A stretch of DNA of 64,000 bases from Proteus sp. FME41 (GTDB taxonomy: Bacteria; Pseudomonadota; Gammaproteobacteria; Enterobacterales; Enterobacteriaceae), in assembly GCF_014897315.1 (NCBI RefSeq), contig NZ_JABUYL010000004.1, positions 62,001 through 126,000 on the forward strand, in the 5' to 3' direction. Made by a program: the position numbers and the translations under genes. The first letter of the stretch is position 1. Every line of letters starts with the position of its first letter. Shown here one piece after another: positions 9,263-17,485 of the stretch. The notes under the pieces were generated by a model that worked only from the letters and a program-made list of their open reading frames with translations, did not search any database and had not been told where the DNA came from.

Positions 9263-10096
9263 TTATTCATAGTAAGTAAATTCGTTATAAAGCATAGCTT
9301 TGCTATAATTAATGATTTCGTCACCATATTTAATCGTACTCTCAAGTTGTTCTTTTGAGCAGTTATTAAATGTATCCCATTCAAGGCAAGTTGTGATAAA
9401 TGCTTTATCTTCATCGTACATACCTTTGATATAGTTTGCTTGCTTAATAACTTTCCCTTTATCATCATATTGATATTCTACATTTAGTTTTTTATCTTCT
9501 ATGACTTGAACCAGCTTTCCTTGAGCGTTATAAGCATACTGTGTTGTGATAACGTCTTGATCAGGTGATGATGAGGTACTGATTTCTTTAATGATGCGCC
9601 CATCTTTATAGTCAAATCGGCTGATATCTGTCTCTATTAAAACGCCATCATTGGTATAGTATTGAGTGATTTTCTTATTAAGTCGATTTTGCTCATCTTT
9701 ACTATAAGTTTCTTGCATATAGATAGAATGTGTTCTTTGGGGGTTTTTTATTTGGAACTGGTATCGAATAACATAAGGATTATCAGGGGATGTTCGTATC
9801 AGGTTAGTCTCAACATTTCCTTCGACATATTCTTGCATTGAAGTGCTGTCTTTAAGTAAATTTCCACACTCATCAAGTTTTATTTCACCTTTCAGTGCTT
9901 TAAATCGCCCATCATCAGGCAGAGTACTTGTCATTGTTATTGACTTAATTGGTCCATTATAAGAATTGAGTAATATGATGGTGTTATTGGCAATATTATT
10001 TTGTTTTTCAGTATCTGTGCATTGACGTGGGGGGGTAACCGCTGAAAATGAAGACGTGGTATAGAATGCAAGAATAAGGAGTAAGGGTGATTTCAT
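9263..10096 (-). CDS. Secreted YnfC-like (UPF0257) protein, copy 2
   Basis: Predicted exported protein of about 277 aa, paralogous to the product of 8184-8993: shared SYNGPIKSITMTSTLPDDGR, GRFKALKGEIKLDECG, YAYNAQGKLVQVIEDK and a YNEFTYYE C-terminus. From ATG 10096 it begins with signal peptide MKSPLLLILAFYTTSSFSA and, lacking a lipobox cysteine, should be soluble in the periplasm or secreted. The frame can be extended to GTG 10174, but that extension lies inside a palindromic repeat, so it is rejected. Function unknown. The 269-bp gap to copy 1 holds no gene and may carry its promoter. Confidence 0.7.
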   Translation of the reverse strand: MKSPLLLILAFYTTSSFSAVTPPRQCTDTEKQNNIANNTIILLNSYNGPIKSITMTSTLPDDGRFKALKGEIKLDECGNLLKDSTSMQEYVEGNVETNLIRTSPDNPYVIRYQFQIKNPQRTHSIYMQETYSKDEQNRLNKKITQYYTNDGVLIETDISRFDYKDGRIIKEISTSSSPDQDVITTQYAYNAQGKLVQVIEDKKLNVEYQYDDKGKVIKQANYIKGMYDEDKAFITTCLEWDTFNNCSKEQLESTIKYGDEIINYSKAMLYNEFTYYE

Positions 10097-10132
10097 AGGA
10101 GCGTCCGTGATAATACTGTGTATATACTCATC

Positions 10133-10245
10133 ATACTTCAAGTCGCAGCGCTGTTGATTACGTTCACTCCGCACTAGCCGTAAACTTCTGTATGTGCCTA
10201 GTGACTCATGTTCTTGTCACTTAGCTGCACCTCGAATTATTTATA
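10133..10245. repeat. Enterobacterial palindromic intergenic repeat (MITE-like)
   Basis: About 113 bp with imperfect inverted ends: ACTTCAAGTCGCAGC (10134-10148) against the complement of GCTGCACCTCGAATT (10224-10238). An inner stem, CACTAG (10172-10177) with CTAGTG (10198-10203), gives a long hairpin. The form recalls intergenic repeats in Yersinia, Serratia, Photorhabdus and Proteus whose ends read CTTCAAGTTGCAGC and GCTGCAACTCGAAT. That comparison is from memory. Only one copy was seen in this window. Confidence 0.55.
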
Positions 10246-10980
10246 GTACAGAATATGAGCCTAGTATAGATAATTCCTTTACCAAATAGTATAGATAAAA
10301 TCCTATAAAATTAATGGGACGATAAAGGGGTAATGCTCATTTTTTATGGACGATATAAAGGTTGAAATTTTTTCTTTTATGACAGACATCGCCATTCTAG
10401 CTATTTTTGATCTACAAACTATCTCATATTGAAAGTAGATATAGCTGATTGAGGGGTTTTTATTAATGTATTAAATACTTTTAATATATTAATTTAATTA
10501 TTAGGAAATATAAATTTTATTTGTTTTATAAGTTAATTTTTGTTTTTTTATTAATAATCATCATGGTTGTATCGCTATGTTTTTATTGTTTTGTGTTTTT
10601 AAATTAGTTAATTTAATTATTAATGCAATCAGTGATTGAGTATTAAATAAAAATGATAAGGATCAATTCAAATAAAGAAATGCTATTTTTAATATTAATC
10701 TTAATATAATCGATTACGGTGTTTTAAAATAACAATTAGTCACAAAAAGAAGGTCTAATTAAGATATTTATTGTAAATAATGTAGGTGTTAATACTTAAA
10801 ATTACGCTAAATAGTTGCATATTTAGAGTAAAACAGCAGATAATCATAATTACTTACAGATTGTTACGCAATAAATATGAAATATTGTTATTGATAAACT
10901 ACATTATTTCATGTTCGCCTTTTTATATTTTTAACACAATAAACTAGTCTTATTTTTATATATTACCGGAGAGTTTTATT
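10246..10980. other. Long AT-rich leader of the fimbrial operon
   Basis: About 730 bp with no credible gene. It is very AT-rich and holds a 14-bp direct repeat TAATTTAATTATTA at 10490-10503 and 10609-10622. No inverted repeats flanking a promoter and no recombinase gene were found, so there is no sign of mrp/fim-type inversion. The ribosome-binding site GGAGAG for the subunit gene is at 10967-10972. Such regions are typical H-NS targets (inference). Confidence 0.5.
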
Positions 10981-11511
10981 ATGAATAAAATACTTCTTGC
11001 GACTATAATTGCAGGTGTTTTTTCTACCACGGCTTTTGCAGCTTCAGATAATACCATTCGTTTCCAAGGTGAGGTTTCTGATGAAACTTGTACTGTAACT
11101 ATTAATGGCAACTCTGCACTTCCTGTCGTTTTATTACCTACAGTTCCTGTTACTGCTTTAGATACAGCAGGTAAAACAGCAGGACAAACTCCATTTACTA
11201 TTGCGGTGAGCGGCTGCACTGGTTCCAAACCCGCAGATACCAATATTAAAACAATTTTTGTTGCAAATAACCTGACAACAGATGGTCGTATTGGTAACTC
11301 TGCGGCAAATAACAATGTCAGCTTAGAAATTATTGATCCTGCAAACACAGGAACAAAAATTGATTTAACGGGTGTGGGTAATGCGGGGCTTGTTTTAAAA
11401 GCAAACGAAAAGTCAGCATCTTATGATTATGCCGTTCGTTATTATGCTGATGATGTTGCGACGGCAGGTAAAGTAGAAGGTAGTGTGCAGTACTCTATCT
11501 CTTATCAATAA
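10981..11511 (+). CDS. Major fimbrial subunit (chaperone-usher pilin)
   Basis: Structural pilin of 176 aa. Signal peptide MNKILLATIIAGVFSTTAFA is followed by an N-terminal donor strand (DNTIRFQGEVSDETCTV) and a pilin Ig-like domain. A single disulfide pair is likely between the Cys of DETCTV and the Cys of SGCTGSK. The C-terminal ...VQYSISYQ has the alternating hydrophobic pattern and penultimate Tyr typical of subunits bound by a PapD-like chaperone. It is first in a five-gene operon. The stem-loop at 11521-11550 directly after it would raise its mRNA level over downstream genes. Confidence 0.92.
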   Translation: MNKILLATIIAGVFSTTAFAASDNTIRFQGEVSDETCTVTINGNSALPVVLLPTVPVTALDTAGKTAGQTPFTIAVSGCTGSKPADTNIKTIFVANNLTTDGRIGNSAANNNVSLEIIDPANTGTKIDLTGVGNAGLVLKANEKSASYDYAVRYYADDVATAGKVEGSVQYSISYQ

Positions 11512-11520
11512 TATTACTAT

Positions 11521-11550
11521 GTCTCCTTTTTTATAAAGGAGACATTTTTT
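11521..11550 (+). terminator. Intra-operon terminator/attenuator after the major pilin
   Basis: Perfect 9-bp stem GTCTCCTTT (11521-11529) with AAAGGAGAC (11535-11543), then ATTTTTTG. It lies 10 nt after the pilin stop and 25 nt before the chaperone start. Leaky terminators here are common in fimbrial operons and give an excess of major subunit. Confidence 0.85.
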
Positions 11551-11574
11551 GTTTATATAAGAGGAAGATAAGCC

Positions 11575-12300
11575 ATGAAAAAAATAATAATGTTAATTGC
11601 AGTCCTTTTTTTAAGTTATAGCACAACCGTATTTTCAAGTGTCACGATGTTAAAAACACGAATTGTTTATTCATCAGATTCACGCTTTGAAGTATTAAAG
11701 TTTATGAATAATGATGATATTCCTTACATCATGCAGATATGGGCTGATAAAAATAATCCAAACTCTACGCCTGATAATGCGGATGCCCCTTTTATGATCC
11801 AACCGCCTGTTTTTCGTATTGACCCTAAGACAGGACGAGATGCTCGGCTTATTTATACTGGAGAAGGTCTCCCTCAAGATAAAGAGTCAATTTTTTATTT
11901 AAATGTAGCTCAAATTCCCCCTAAAGATCTGAATCAGGATATTAAAGAAGGGAATAGTTTTACCGTTATTGTGCACCATAGATTAAAAATATTTTATCGT
12001 CCGACCTCTATTGAATCTCAATTTAGTCACATTGAAAAACATATATCATTTTCAAAGGGAGCCAATAATAATATAACAGTTAAAAATGACTCACCATTTT
12101 TTGTATCATTTTCCTCACTCGAAGCCACAAATTCAACAGGGAAAAAGTTTGTATATAAGTCCACCATGGTTTCGCCTCTATCTACAGAGGTATTATCACC
12201 AGAAACAAGTGACAAGCTTTCATTTTCACCCGATAAGATAAATTATAAATATCTTAATGATTTAGGCGGACAAAATATCGCAACGTATTTAATTCATTAA
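11575..12300 (+). CDS. Periplasmic fimbrial chaperone 1 (PapD family)
   Basis: Folds and caps pilus subunits in the periplasm by donor-strand complementation and delivers them to the usher. 241 aa with signal peptide MKKIIMLIAVLFLSYSTTVFS, then the N-terminal Ig domain: TRIVYSSDSRFEVLKFMNND, QIWADKNNPNSTPD and the G1-strand region with basic RLKIFYRP. In the region after the first domain (SFTVIVHHRLKIFYRP) the conserved Arg/Lys anchor and the Pro are present. The domain 2 end shows YLNDLGGQN. RBS GAGGAAG lies 12 nt before ATG. A second, different chaperone ends the operon. Confidence 0.9.
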   Translation: MKKIIMLIAVLFLSYSTTVFSSVTMLKTRIVYSSDSRFEVLKFMNNDDIPYIMQIWADKNNPNSTPDNADAPFMIQPPVFRIDPKTGRDARLIYTGEGLPQDKESIFYLNVAQIPPKDLNQDIKEGNSFTVIVHHRLKIFYRPTSIESQFSHIEKHISFSKGANNNITVKNDSPFFVSFSSLEATNSTGKKFVYKSTMVSPLSTEVLSPETSDKLSFSPDKINYKYLNDLGGQNIATYLIH

Positions 12301-12316
12301 TTAAAGTGGCATTGAA

Positions 12317-14845
12317 ATGAAATTAACAAAAAAAAGCATCGCTAAATTCAATAAGAGACTAAGAAGTGTATTCTTAATTAGCTCATTTGCTTTTATTTTT
12401 CACTCAATGCCGTCTGCCTTTGCAGATGAATATGAGTTTGATCCTGCTTTATTATTAGGTAGCAAAAATAACATTAATATTAATCAACTTCATGATAGTA
12501 ATTATATTACTCCTGGTGATTACGATGTTGATATCTACATCAATAACCGTTTTGTTGAAAGGAAAAATATAAATTTTCAATTAAATGATAAAAATAAAGT
12601 TGTTCCTTGTTTTACTTATCAACAAATCAATGAGATAGGCATTTTACTTGATAACAGATTGAGTAATGAAAGATTTCAATGCTTAGAGTTAAATAAGATT
12701 AATAAAAATATTGTAGATACCTTCGATGTATCAAATTTCAGAATAACGATTGCAGTACCACAAATTTTGTTAAAACGAACGCCACAAGGATATGTTAATG
12801 AGGCTGATTTAGATAGCGGAAATACGATGTTGTTTACTAACTACTCAGGTAATTATTATAAAAACAAATCGAGTGGGCAAACATCAGACTATGGTTTTGC
12901 GAGTATTAATATGGGGATGAATTTAGGAACATGGCAATTTCGTCAACAAGCCTCTTATTCTTATAACTCATCAAAATCAGCGAGTGATAGTGAATTTAAC
13001 TGGATAAGAACTTATCTACAGAAACCATTACTTTCATTAAAATCAATGTTAGTGGTGGGTGATATTTATACAACAGGTGCTCAATTTTCTAGTCTGGCAT
13101 TTAAAGGTGTTCAATTAATGTCTGATGAAAGAATGTTACCTGATTCGCAAAAAGGGTATGCCCCTGTGATTAGAGGAATTGCGGCAACCACTGCGAGAGT
13201 TGTAGTAAAACAAAATGGTACTGAAATTTATCAAACCACGGTTTCTCCTGGGCAATTTGAAATAAATGATCTCTATCCCACAAGTTATGAAGGGGATTTG
13301 TTCGTTGAAATACATGAAGGTAATGGCAAAGTTTCATCTTTTATTGTTCCTTTTACGGCATTACCTGAATCCGTTAGGCCAGGTCGATTTAAATATAATT
13401 TTACAGCAGGTGAAGTAAATAATTTTGGTTCCGAGAATAGCTATTTTTCGGATATTGCTCTGCAATATGGTTTAAATAATACCGTTACGTTAAATACAGG
13501 ATTACGAGTAGGTCATCAATATCAATCAATATTTGCTGGTTCTGTTATTGCAACAAAATTAGGTGCTTTTGGATTTAATAGTGCTGTTTCTAATGCTGAA
13601 GTTAATGGTAAAAATTATCAAGGTGGGCGATTAGGTGTGAGTTATAGTCGTACGTTTAGCCCCACAAATACTGTGATTACGCTGGCGGGTTATAAATACT
13701 CAACAGAAAACTTTCGTGAATATAACGATGTATTGGGATTAAGAAAAAGTGCAAATAATGACTTGGTATGGAATTCAAATAGCTATAACCAAGAAAGCCA
13801 ATTTACACTGAGCGTAAATCAGTCTCTTGATAAATGGGGACAGCTCTATATCTCAGGCTCAATGAGTAATTATTATGGTAATAAAGGGCATGATGCTCAG
13901 TATCAAATTGGTTATTCGAATAGCTATAACAATATTGCCTACAATATTGCTTATAGTCGCCAAAAAACAGGGCAGATGATAGCTAATAATACATTTACAT
14001 CTACAAAAACAGACCCTACATCAGAAGATATGATTATGTTTTCTGTCTCTATGCCATTAGGGATGTCAGAGTATTCGCCAATGTTATCTTTATCTTCAAA
14101 CCATTCTAGTCATGATGCTAGCTATCAAGCGAATCTTTCAGGTCTTTTAGGTGAGGATAAAACCTTGTCTTATAGCATAAATACTGATTATGACTCTCAA
14201 AATAGAGCGATAGGAAGTGGCTTGCATTTAATTAAACAACTGCCATTCACAACGTTATCCAGCAGTATTTCTAATGGAAAACATTACACTCAAGGAAGTA
14301 TTGGTATACAAGGTGCGTTAGTTGCCCATAGTGGTGGCGTGACATTGGGGCCTCGTATCAGCGAGTCATTTGCGTTGATTGAGGCTAAAGGTGCAAGTGG
14401 GGCGAATGTGAGTAATGGGATGGGGTCACAAATAGATCCCTTTGGTTACGCAATTGTGCCCTCTCTGGTGCCTTACCAATATAATAATGTCAGCTTAGAG
14501 GGTAAAAATATTAAGAATAATAATATTGAACTATTGGAAAATACTAAACAAATAGCACCCTATTCGGGCGCAAGTACCAAGATAGTCTTTAAAACAAGAG
14601 TTGGATATCCTGTATTAATTGGGGTTAAACCTGAAACACAATTGGCTTTAGGTGAAAATGTCTATGATAAAGAGGGGCATATTGTAGGAATGGTTGGGCA
14701 AAGCAACCAAGTTTATGTTCGGATTGAAAATAGAGAAGGCTCGTTAGTTGTCGGTAAAGATGAAAATAGCTGTAAAATTGCTTATTCGATACCAGAAGAA
14801 AAAGAAGCAGATAAACTCATTCTATTATCAGGTCAATGCTTATGA
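12317..14845 (+). CDS. Outer-membrane fimbrial usher (PapC/FimD family)
   Basis: Outer-membrane assembly platform of 842 aa that recruits chaperone-subunit complexes and threads the pilus through a 24-strand barrel. Signal peptide to about residue 36 (...FHSMPSAFADEYEFDPALL), then the N-terminal domain starting EFDPALLLG with a likely Cys pair (VPCFTYQQ, ERFQCLEL). The barrel has the family signature QGYAPVIRGIAATTARV and YPTSYEGDLFVEI. The plug lies within it, and the two C-terminal domains end with ENSCKIAYSIPE..LSGQCL. It begins 16 nt after chaperone 1 and overlaps the adhesin gene. Full length and intact. Confidence 0.94.
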   Translation: MKLTKKSIAKFNKRLRSVFLISSFAFIFHSMPSAFADEYEFDPALLLGSKNNININQLHDSNYITPGDYDVDIYINNRFVERKNINFQLNDKNKVVPCFTYQQINEIGILLDNRLSNERFQCLELNKINKNIVDTFDVSNFRITIAVPQILLKRTPQGYVNEADLDSGNTMLFTNYSGNYYKNKSSGQTSDYGFASINMGMNLGTWQFRQQASYSYNSSKSASDSEFNWIRTYLQKPLLSLKSMLVVGDIYTTGAQFSSLAFKGVQLMSDERMLPDSQKGYAPVIRGIAATTARVVVKQNGTEIYQTTVSPGQFEINDLYPTSYEGDLFVEIHEGNGKVSSFIVPFTALPESVRPGRFKYNFTAGEVNNFGSENSYFSDIALQYGLNNTVTLNTGLRVGHQYQSIFAGSVIATKLGAFGFNSAVSNAEVNGKNYQGGRLGVSYSRTFSPTNTVITLAGYKYSTENFREYNDVLGLRKSANNDLVWNSNSYNQESQFTLSVNQSLDKWGQLYISGSMSNYYGNKGHDAQYQIGYSNSYNNIAYNIAYSRQKTGQMIANNTFTSTKTDPTSEDMIMFSVSMPLGMSEYSPMLSLSSNHSSHDASYQANLSGLLGEDKTLSYSINTDYDSQNRAIGSGLHLIKQLPFTTLSSSISNGKHYTQGSIGIQGALVAHSGGVTLGPRISESFALIEAKGASGANVSNGMGSQIDPFGYAIVPSLVPYQYNNVSLEGKNIKNNNIELLENTKQIAPYSGASTKIVFKTRVGYPVLIGVKPETQLALGENVYDKEGHIVGMVGQSNQVYVRIENREGSLVVGKDENSCKIAYSIPEEKEADKLILLSGQCL

Positions 14846-16221
14846 AATTAAATTGCCACTATTTCTTTTATAAAATATGTACGTTATTCGTGTTGATGCT
14901 ATTTCCTGTTTTTACTTCAGCTATCTGCTATAAAATAACAACGACGACAACGAATCCAAATAGTGTTTACTATACAGAGCCAGGTAAAGGTACAGGAAAA
15001 AACTGGGCTGGTGCAAGAGATGACTCTGGTTCTATGGGAACGACACCTAAAGTGATTAATGTGAATAATGATCTATTCCAACCTCCAGGAACATTAGTGG
15101 CAAGTGGTTTTGTTTCTATATTAGAAGCGGGTTATGAAACGTATGATCCCGAGCAAATACTCTTTCGTTGTACCGCAGATGAAGAGGGAAAACTAAGGGA
15201 ATTTTATTCAACAAATGGTGATTATCTTTATGCAGGGAACAAGCTTGTTAATCCAGCTTTAGGATTAAATGATACTTATATTAGCCTTGCAAGAGGCTTA
15301 GGAATGAGAATTAAAAATACCATTACAGGTGAATATTATAGTCGTTACTGGAAATCTCGTCCGTTGACAAATTTGGAAAGAGATAGCCAGGGTTGGATAT
15401 TGGTGAAAGCGAAAGACTTTTCTAATATGGAAGTTGAGTTGTTTAAAATCAATTATGAAAGAACGGCAGATATTCCTCCAGCACAATCAAGTAGTGGGCT
15501 TATTACTTTTATTAATCAACCTGCTGGTTATATTGCTTTTCAAAGTTCTAATTTTTCTTACTTATTGAAAGATGGATCTGATCATGCGTCAAATTATCAT
15601 GGTTTTTATGCTTATTGGCCAGCTTCGGTAAATATGGCTCGTCGTATTTATATTCGCAATGCTTCAACATGCTTTGTTCGAAATGTCACTCCTTATGTTA
15701 CCTTTCCACTTGTAACGATAAATGAATTGGCTGAAGGTAAAAAAGTAAAACTGCCTATTGATATTGATTTTTATTGTCAATTAACCCCACCGGCTAGTGA
15801 AGGAATGAGTAATCTTGCTAGTGGCACAGGTGCAGGGCAAACAGCAATGGGATTTTTACCTCGCCCTGCCAATGTTAATAAAGCAATTGAATTAGGATTA
15901 ACTGCACCTAATGGTGCCGGCATAACTCATTTAGTGACAGATGGTTATGGTACTAACCCTAATATGACAAAAGGTGTAGGGGTGAGAATATATCGTCCAT
16001 CAGGCGTACCATTAAATTTCCTATCAACGCTAGCAAATGAAGGGCAAGGAGATGGATATGGTTGGTATCCTATTTATGATGATGCAAGATCTGTCTCTTT
16101 TAATAATGGAGTTGCTGAATTAACGAAGACTTTATATGCCTCGCTAGAAGCTCTGCCAAGAGAAAAAATCACAGCAGGAAAATTTAATGCGACAGTACAA
16201 GTGATTATACAGGTGCAATAA
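14842..16221 (+). CDS. Fimbrial tip adhesin
   Basis: Probable two-domain tip adhesin of about 459 aa. A signal peptide is followed by a long N-terminal region unlike any lectin I recognise (starts ICYKITTTTTNPNS, with many aromatic residues). The C-terminal third looks like a pilin domain (ASTCFVRNVTPYVTFPLVTINEL..DIDFYCQL) ending in FNATVQVIIQVQ. ATG 14842 overlaps the usher stop (ATGA), so translation is probably coupled; ATG 14836 in frame is the alternative. Length, position after the usher and single copy fit an adhesin; the receptor cannot be told. Confidence 0.78.
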   Translation: MKLNCHYFFYKICTLFVLMLFPVFTSAICYKITTTTTNPNSVYYTEPGKGTGKNWAGARDDSGSMGTTPKVINVNNDLFQPPGTLVASGFVSILEAGYETYDPEQILFRCTADEEGKLREFYSTNGDYLYAGNKLVNPALGLNDTYISLARGLGMRIKNTITGEYYSRYWKSRPLTNLERDSQGWILVKAKDFSNMEVELFKINYERTADIPPAQSSSGLITFINQPAGYIAFQSSNFSYLLKDGSDHASNYHGFYAYWPASVNMARRIYIRNASTCFVRNVTPYVTFPLVTINELAEGKKVKLPIDIDFYCQLTPPASEGMSNLASGTGAGQTAMGFLPRPANVNKAIELGLTAPNGAGITHLVTDGYGTNPNMTKGVGVRIYRPSGVPLNFLSTLANEGQGDGYGWYPIYDDARSVSFNNGVAELTKTLYASLEALPREKITAGKFNATVQVIIQVQ

Positions 16222-16222
16222 A

Positions 16223-16912
16223 ATGAAGAGGGTAGGGATATTTATTTTGTTAATGTGTTTTTCTATTATAGCCAGCGCTAATTTAGCACTAGATGGCTCA
16301 AGAGTTGTACTTTATCATTCTGATAGAGAGGCATCATTAAATATCAAAAATGATGGAGAATATCCGGTTGTTATTCAAACATGGGTTGATGATGGAAATC
16401 CTGATAATACACCCGAAACAATAACAGATGTTTCTGCTCTGTCATTACCTCCAGTATTACAATTAAAGCCTAGTGAATCTCAATTAGTTCGAGTCATTAA
16501 TAAATTCACTAATATGGATAAAGAAAAAGAGACACTTTATTGGCTTAATTTATATGAAATTACACCAAAACCCGTTAATAAAAAAGAAGATGAAAACTTA
16601 ATTAACGTGGTAGTGAGGTTACAAATCAAAGTATTTTATCGGCCAGATAATTTAATGATGAAAATTTCAGAGGTAAGTGAATCACTAAAATTTACAAAAT
16701 CAGATAAGTTGTTAACAATAGAAAATCCAACTTCTTTTTATGTCACAGTGAAATCTGCATTTGGTGAGAATAACCCTAATATCATTATCCCTATGTTAGC
16801 GCCTTTTTCAAAACAACAAGCTGTATTAGAAAACAATCAAATAAACCAGATTAGCTATGTGTTAATTGATGATTTTGGCGGTGAATTTCAAAATAAAAGG
16901 GAAATAAAGTAG
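16223..16912 (+). CDS. Periplasmic fimbrial chaperone 2 (PapD family)
   Basis: Second chaperone of the operon, 229 aa, one base after the adhesin stop. Signal peptide MKRVGIFILLMCFSIIASA, then DGSRVVLYHSDREASLNIKN, QTWVDDGNPDNTPE and VRLQIKVFYRP with the conserved anchor residues; ends YVLIDDFGGEF. It differs clearly from chaperone 1, so it is not a recent duplicate. One chaperone may serve the adhesin and the other the shaft subunit (inference). No strong terminator follows; a short AGTGAAA/TTTCACT stem is at 16950-16965. Confidence 0.88.
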   Translation: MKRVGIFILLMCFSIIASANLALDGSRVVLYHSDREASLNIKNDGEYPVVIQTWVDDGNPDNTPETITDVSALSLPPVLQLKPSESQLVRVINKFTNMDKEKETLYWLNLYEITPKPVNKKEDENLINVVVRLQIKVFYRPDNLMMKISEVSESLKFTKSDKLLTIENPTSFYVTVKSAFGENNPNIIIPMLAPFSKQQAVLENNQINQISYVLIDDFGGEFQNKREIK

Positions 16913-17095
16913 AGAGGTTAGTGAATTACATTTATTTTTCTAAACTAATTAGTGAAAAATTTCACTTGTATATGTTCTTATATTAGATATTTTCTGTGTG
17001 ATTTATAAACACGTATATATTAAAATAAGGTTTAAGTTTTAATATAAAAACGTAAAATTTTCTGTCGCCATTTTGTCACCATTTTCTTCCAGATA

Positions 17096-17124
17096 CAAAA
17101 AAGCCACTTATTTCTAAGTGGCCT
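17096..17124 (-). terminator. Terminator of tRNA-Lys
   Basis: Minus-strand stem GCCACTTA (17115-17122) with TAAGTGGC (17103-17110), then TTTTTTGT. It begins 29 nt past the tRNA 3' end. Confidence 0.9.
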
Positions 17125-17150
17125 ATCTGCCTGATTTCTCAGCGTAAAAT

Positions 17151-17226
17151 TGGTGGGTCGTGGGGGGTTCGAACCCCCGACCAATTGATTAAGAGTCAAC
17201 TGCTCTACCGACTGAGCTAACAACCC
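17151..17226 (-). tRNA. tRNA-Lys (anticodon CUU)
   Basis: A 76-nt cloverleaf with encoded CCA (complement of TGG at 17151-17153). The acceptor is GGGTTGT/ACGACCC with one G-T pair. The D-stem is GCTC/GAGC. The anticodon stem is GTTGA/TCAAT with loop CTCTTAA, giving anticodon CUU for AAG. The T-arm is GGGGG-TTCGAAC-CCCCC. The body matches E. coli tRNA-Lys(UUU) closely except for the anticodon. It stands alone between the fimbrial operon and cycA, read on the opposite strand, and has its own terminator. Confidence 0.95.
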
Positions 17227-17485
17227 GATGCGCAGATTATTCACCTCTAAAAAGCGATGGTCAAGCCCTTATTTTAATTTTTTTCCAAATGGATAAAATA
17301 TCGCCAAATAAATGAAAGAAAGGATCTTGTCTGGTTATCAAAGCATCATTCATTTTACTAAAAGTGATCTTTTCATTACTTACACTGCGATTTGTGTCAC
17401 AATAATTTCGCAAACATATTGCTGCGCCAAAAAATAAAATAGCGGCAAAACAACATCAAAAATATGAACACACTTCAGGTATTGT

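Noticed and set aside
10246-10980. Invertible phase-variation promoter for the fimbrial operon
   Set aside because: No pair of inverted repeats flanking a promoter, and no recombinase gene in the window; only direct AT repeats.
17151-17226. Phage or island attachment site at tRNA-Lys
   Set aside because: No integrase and no second copy of the tRNA 3' end was found within the window.
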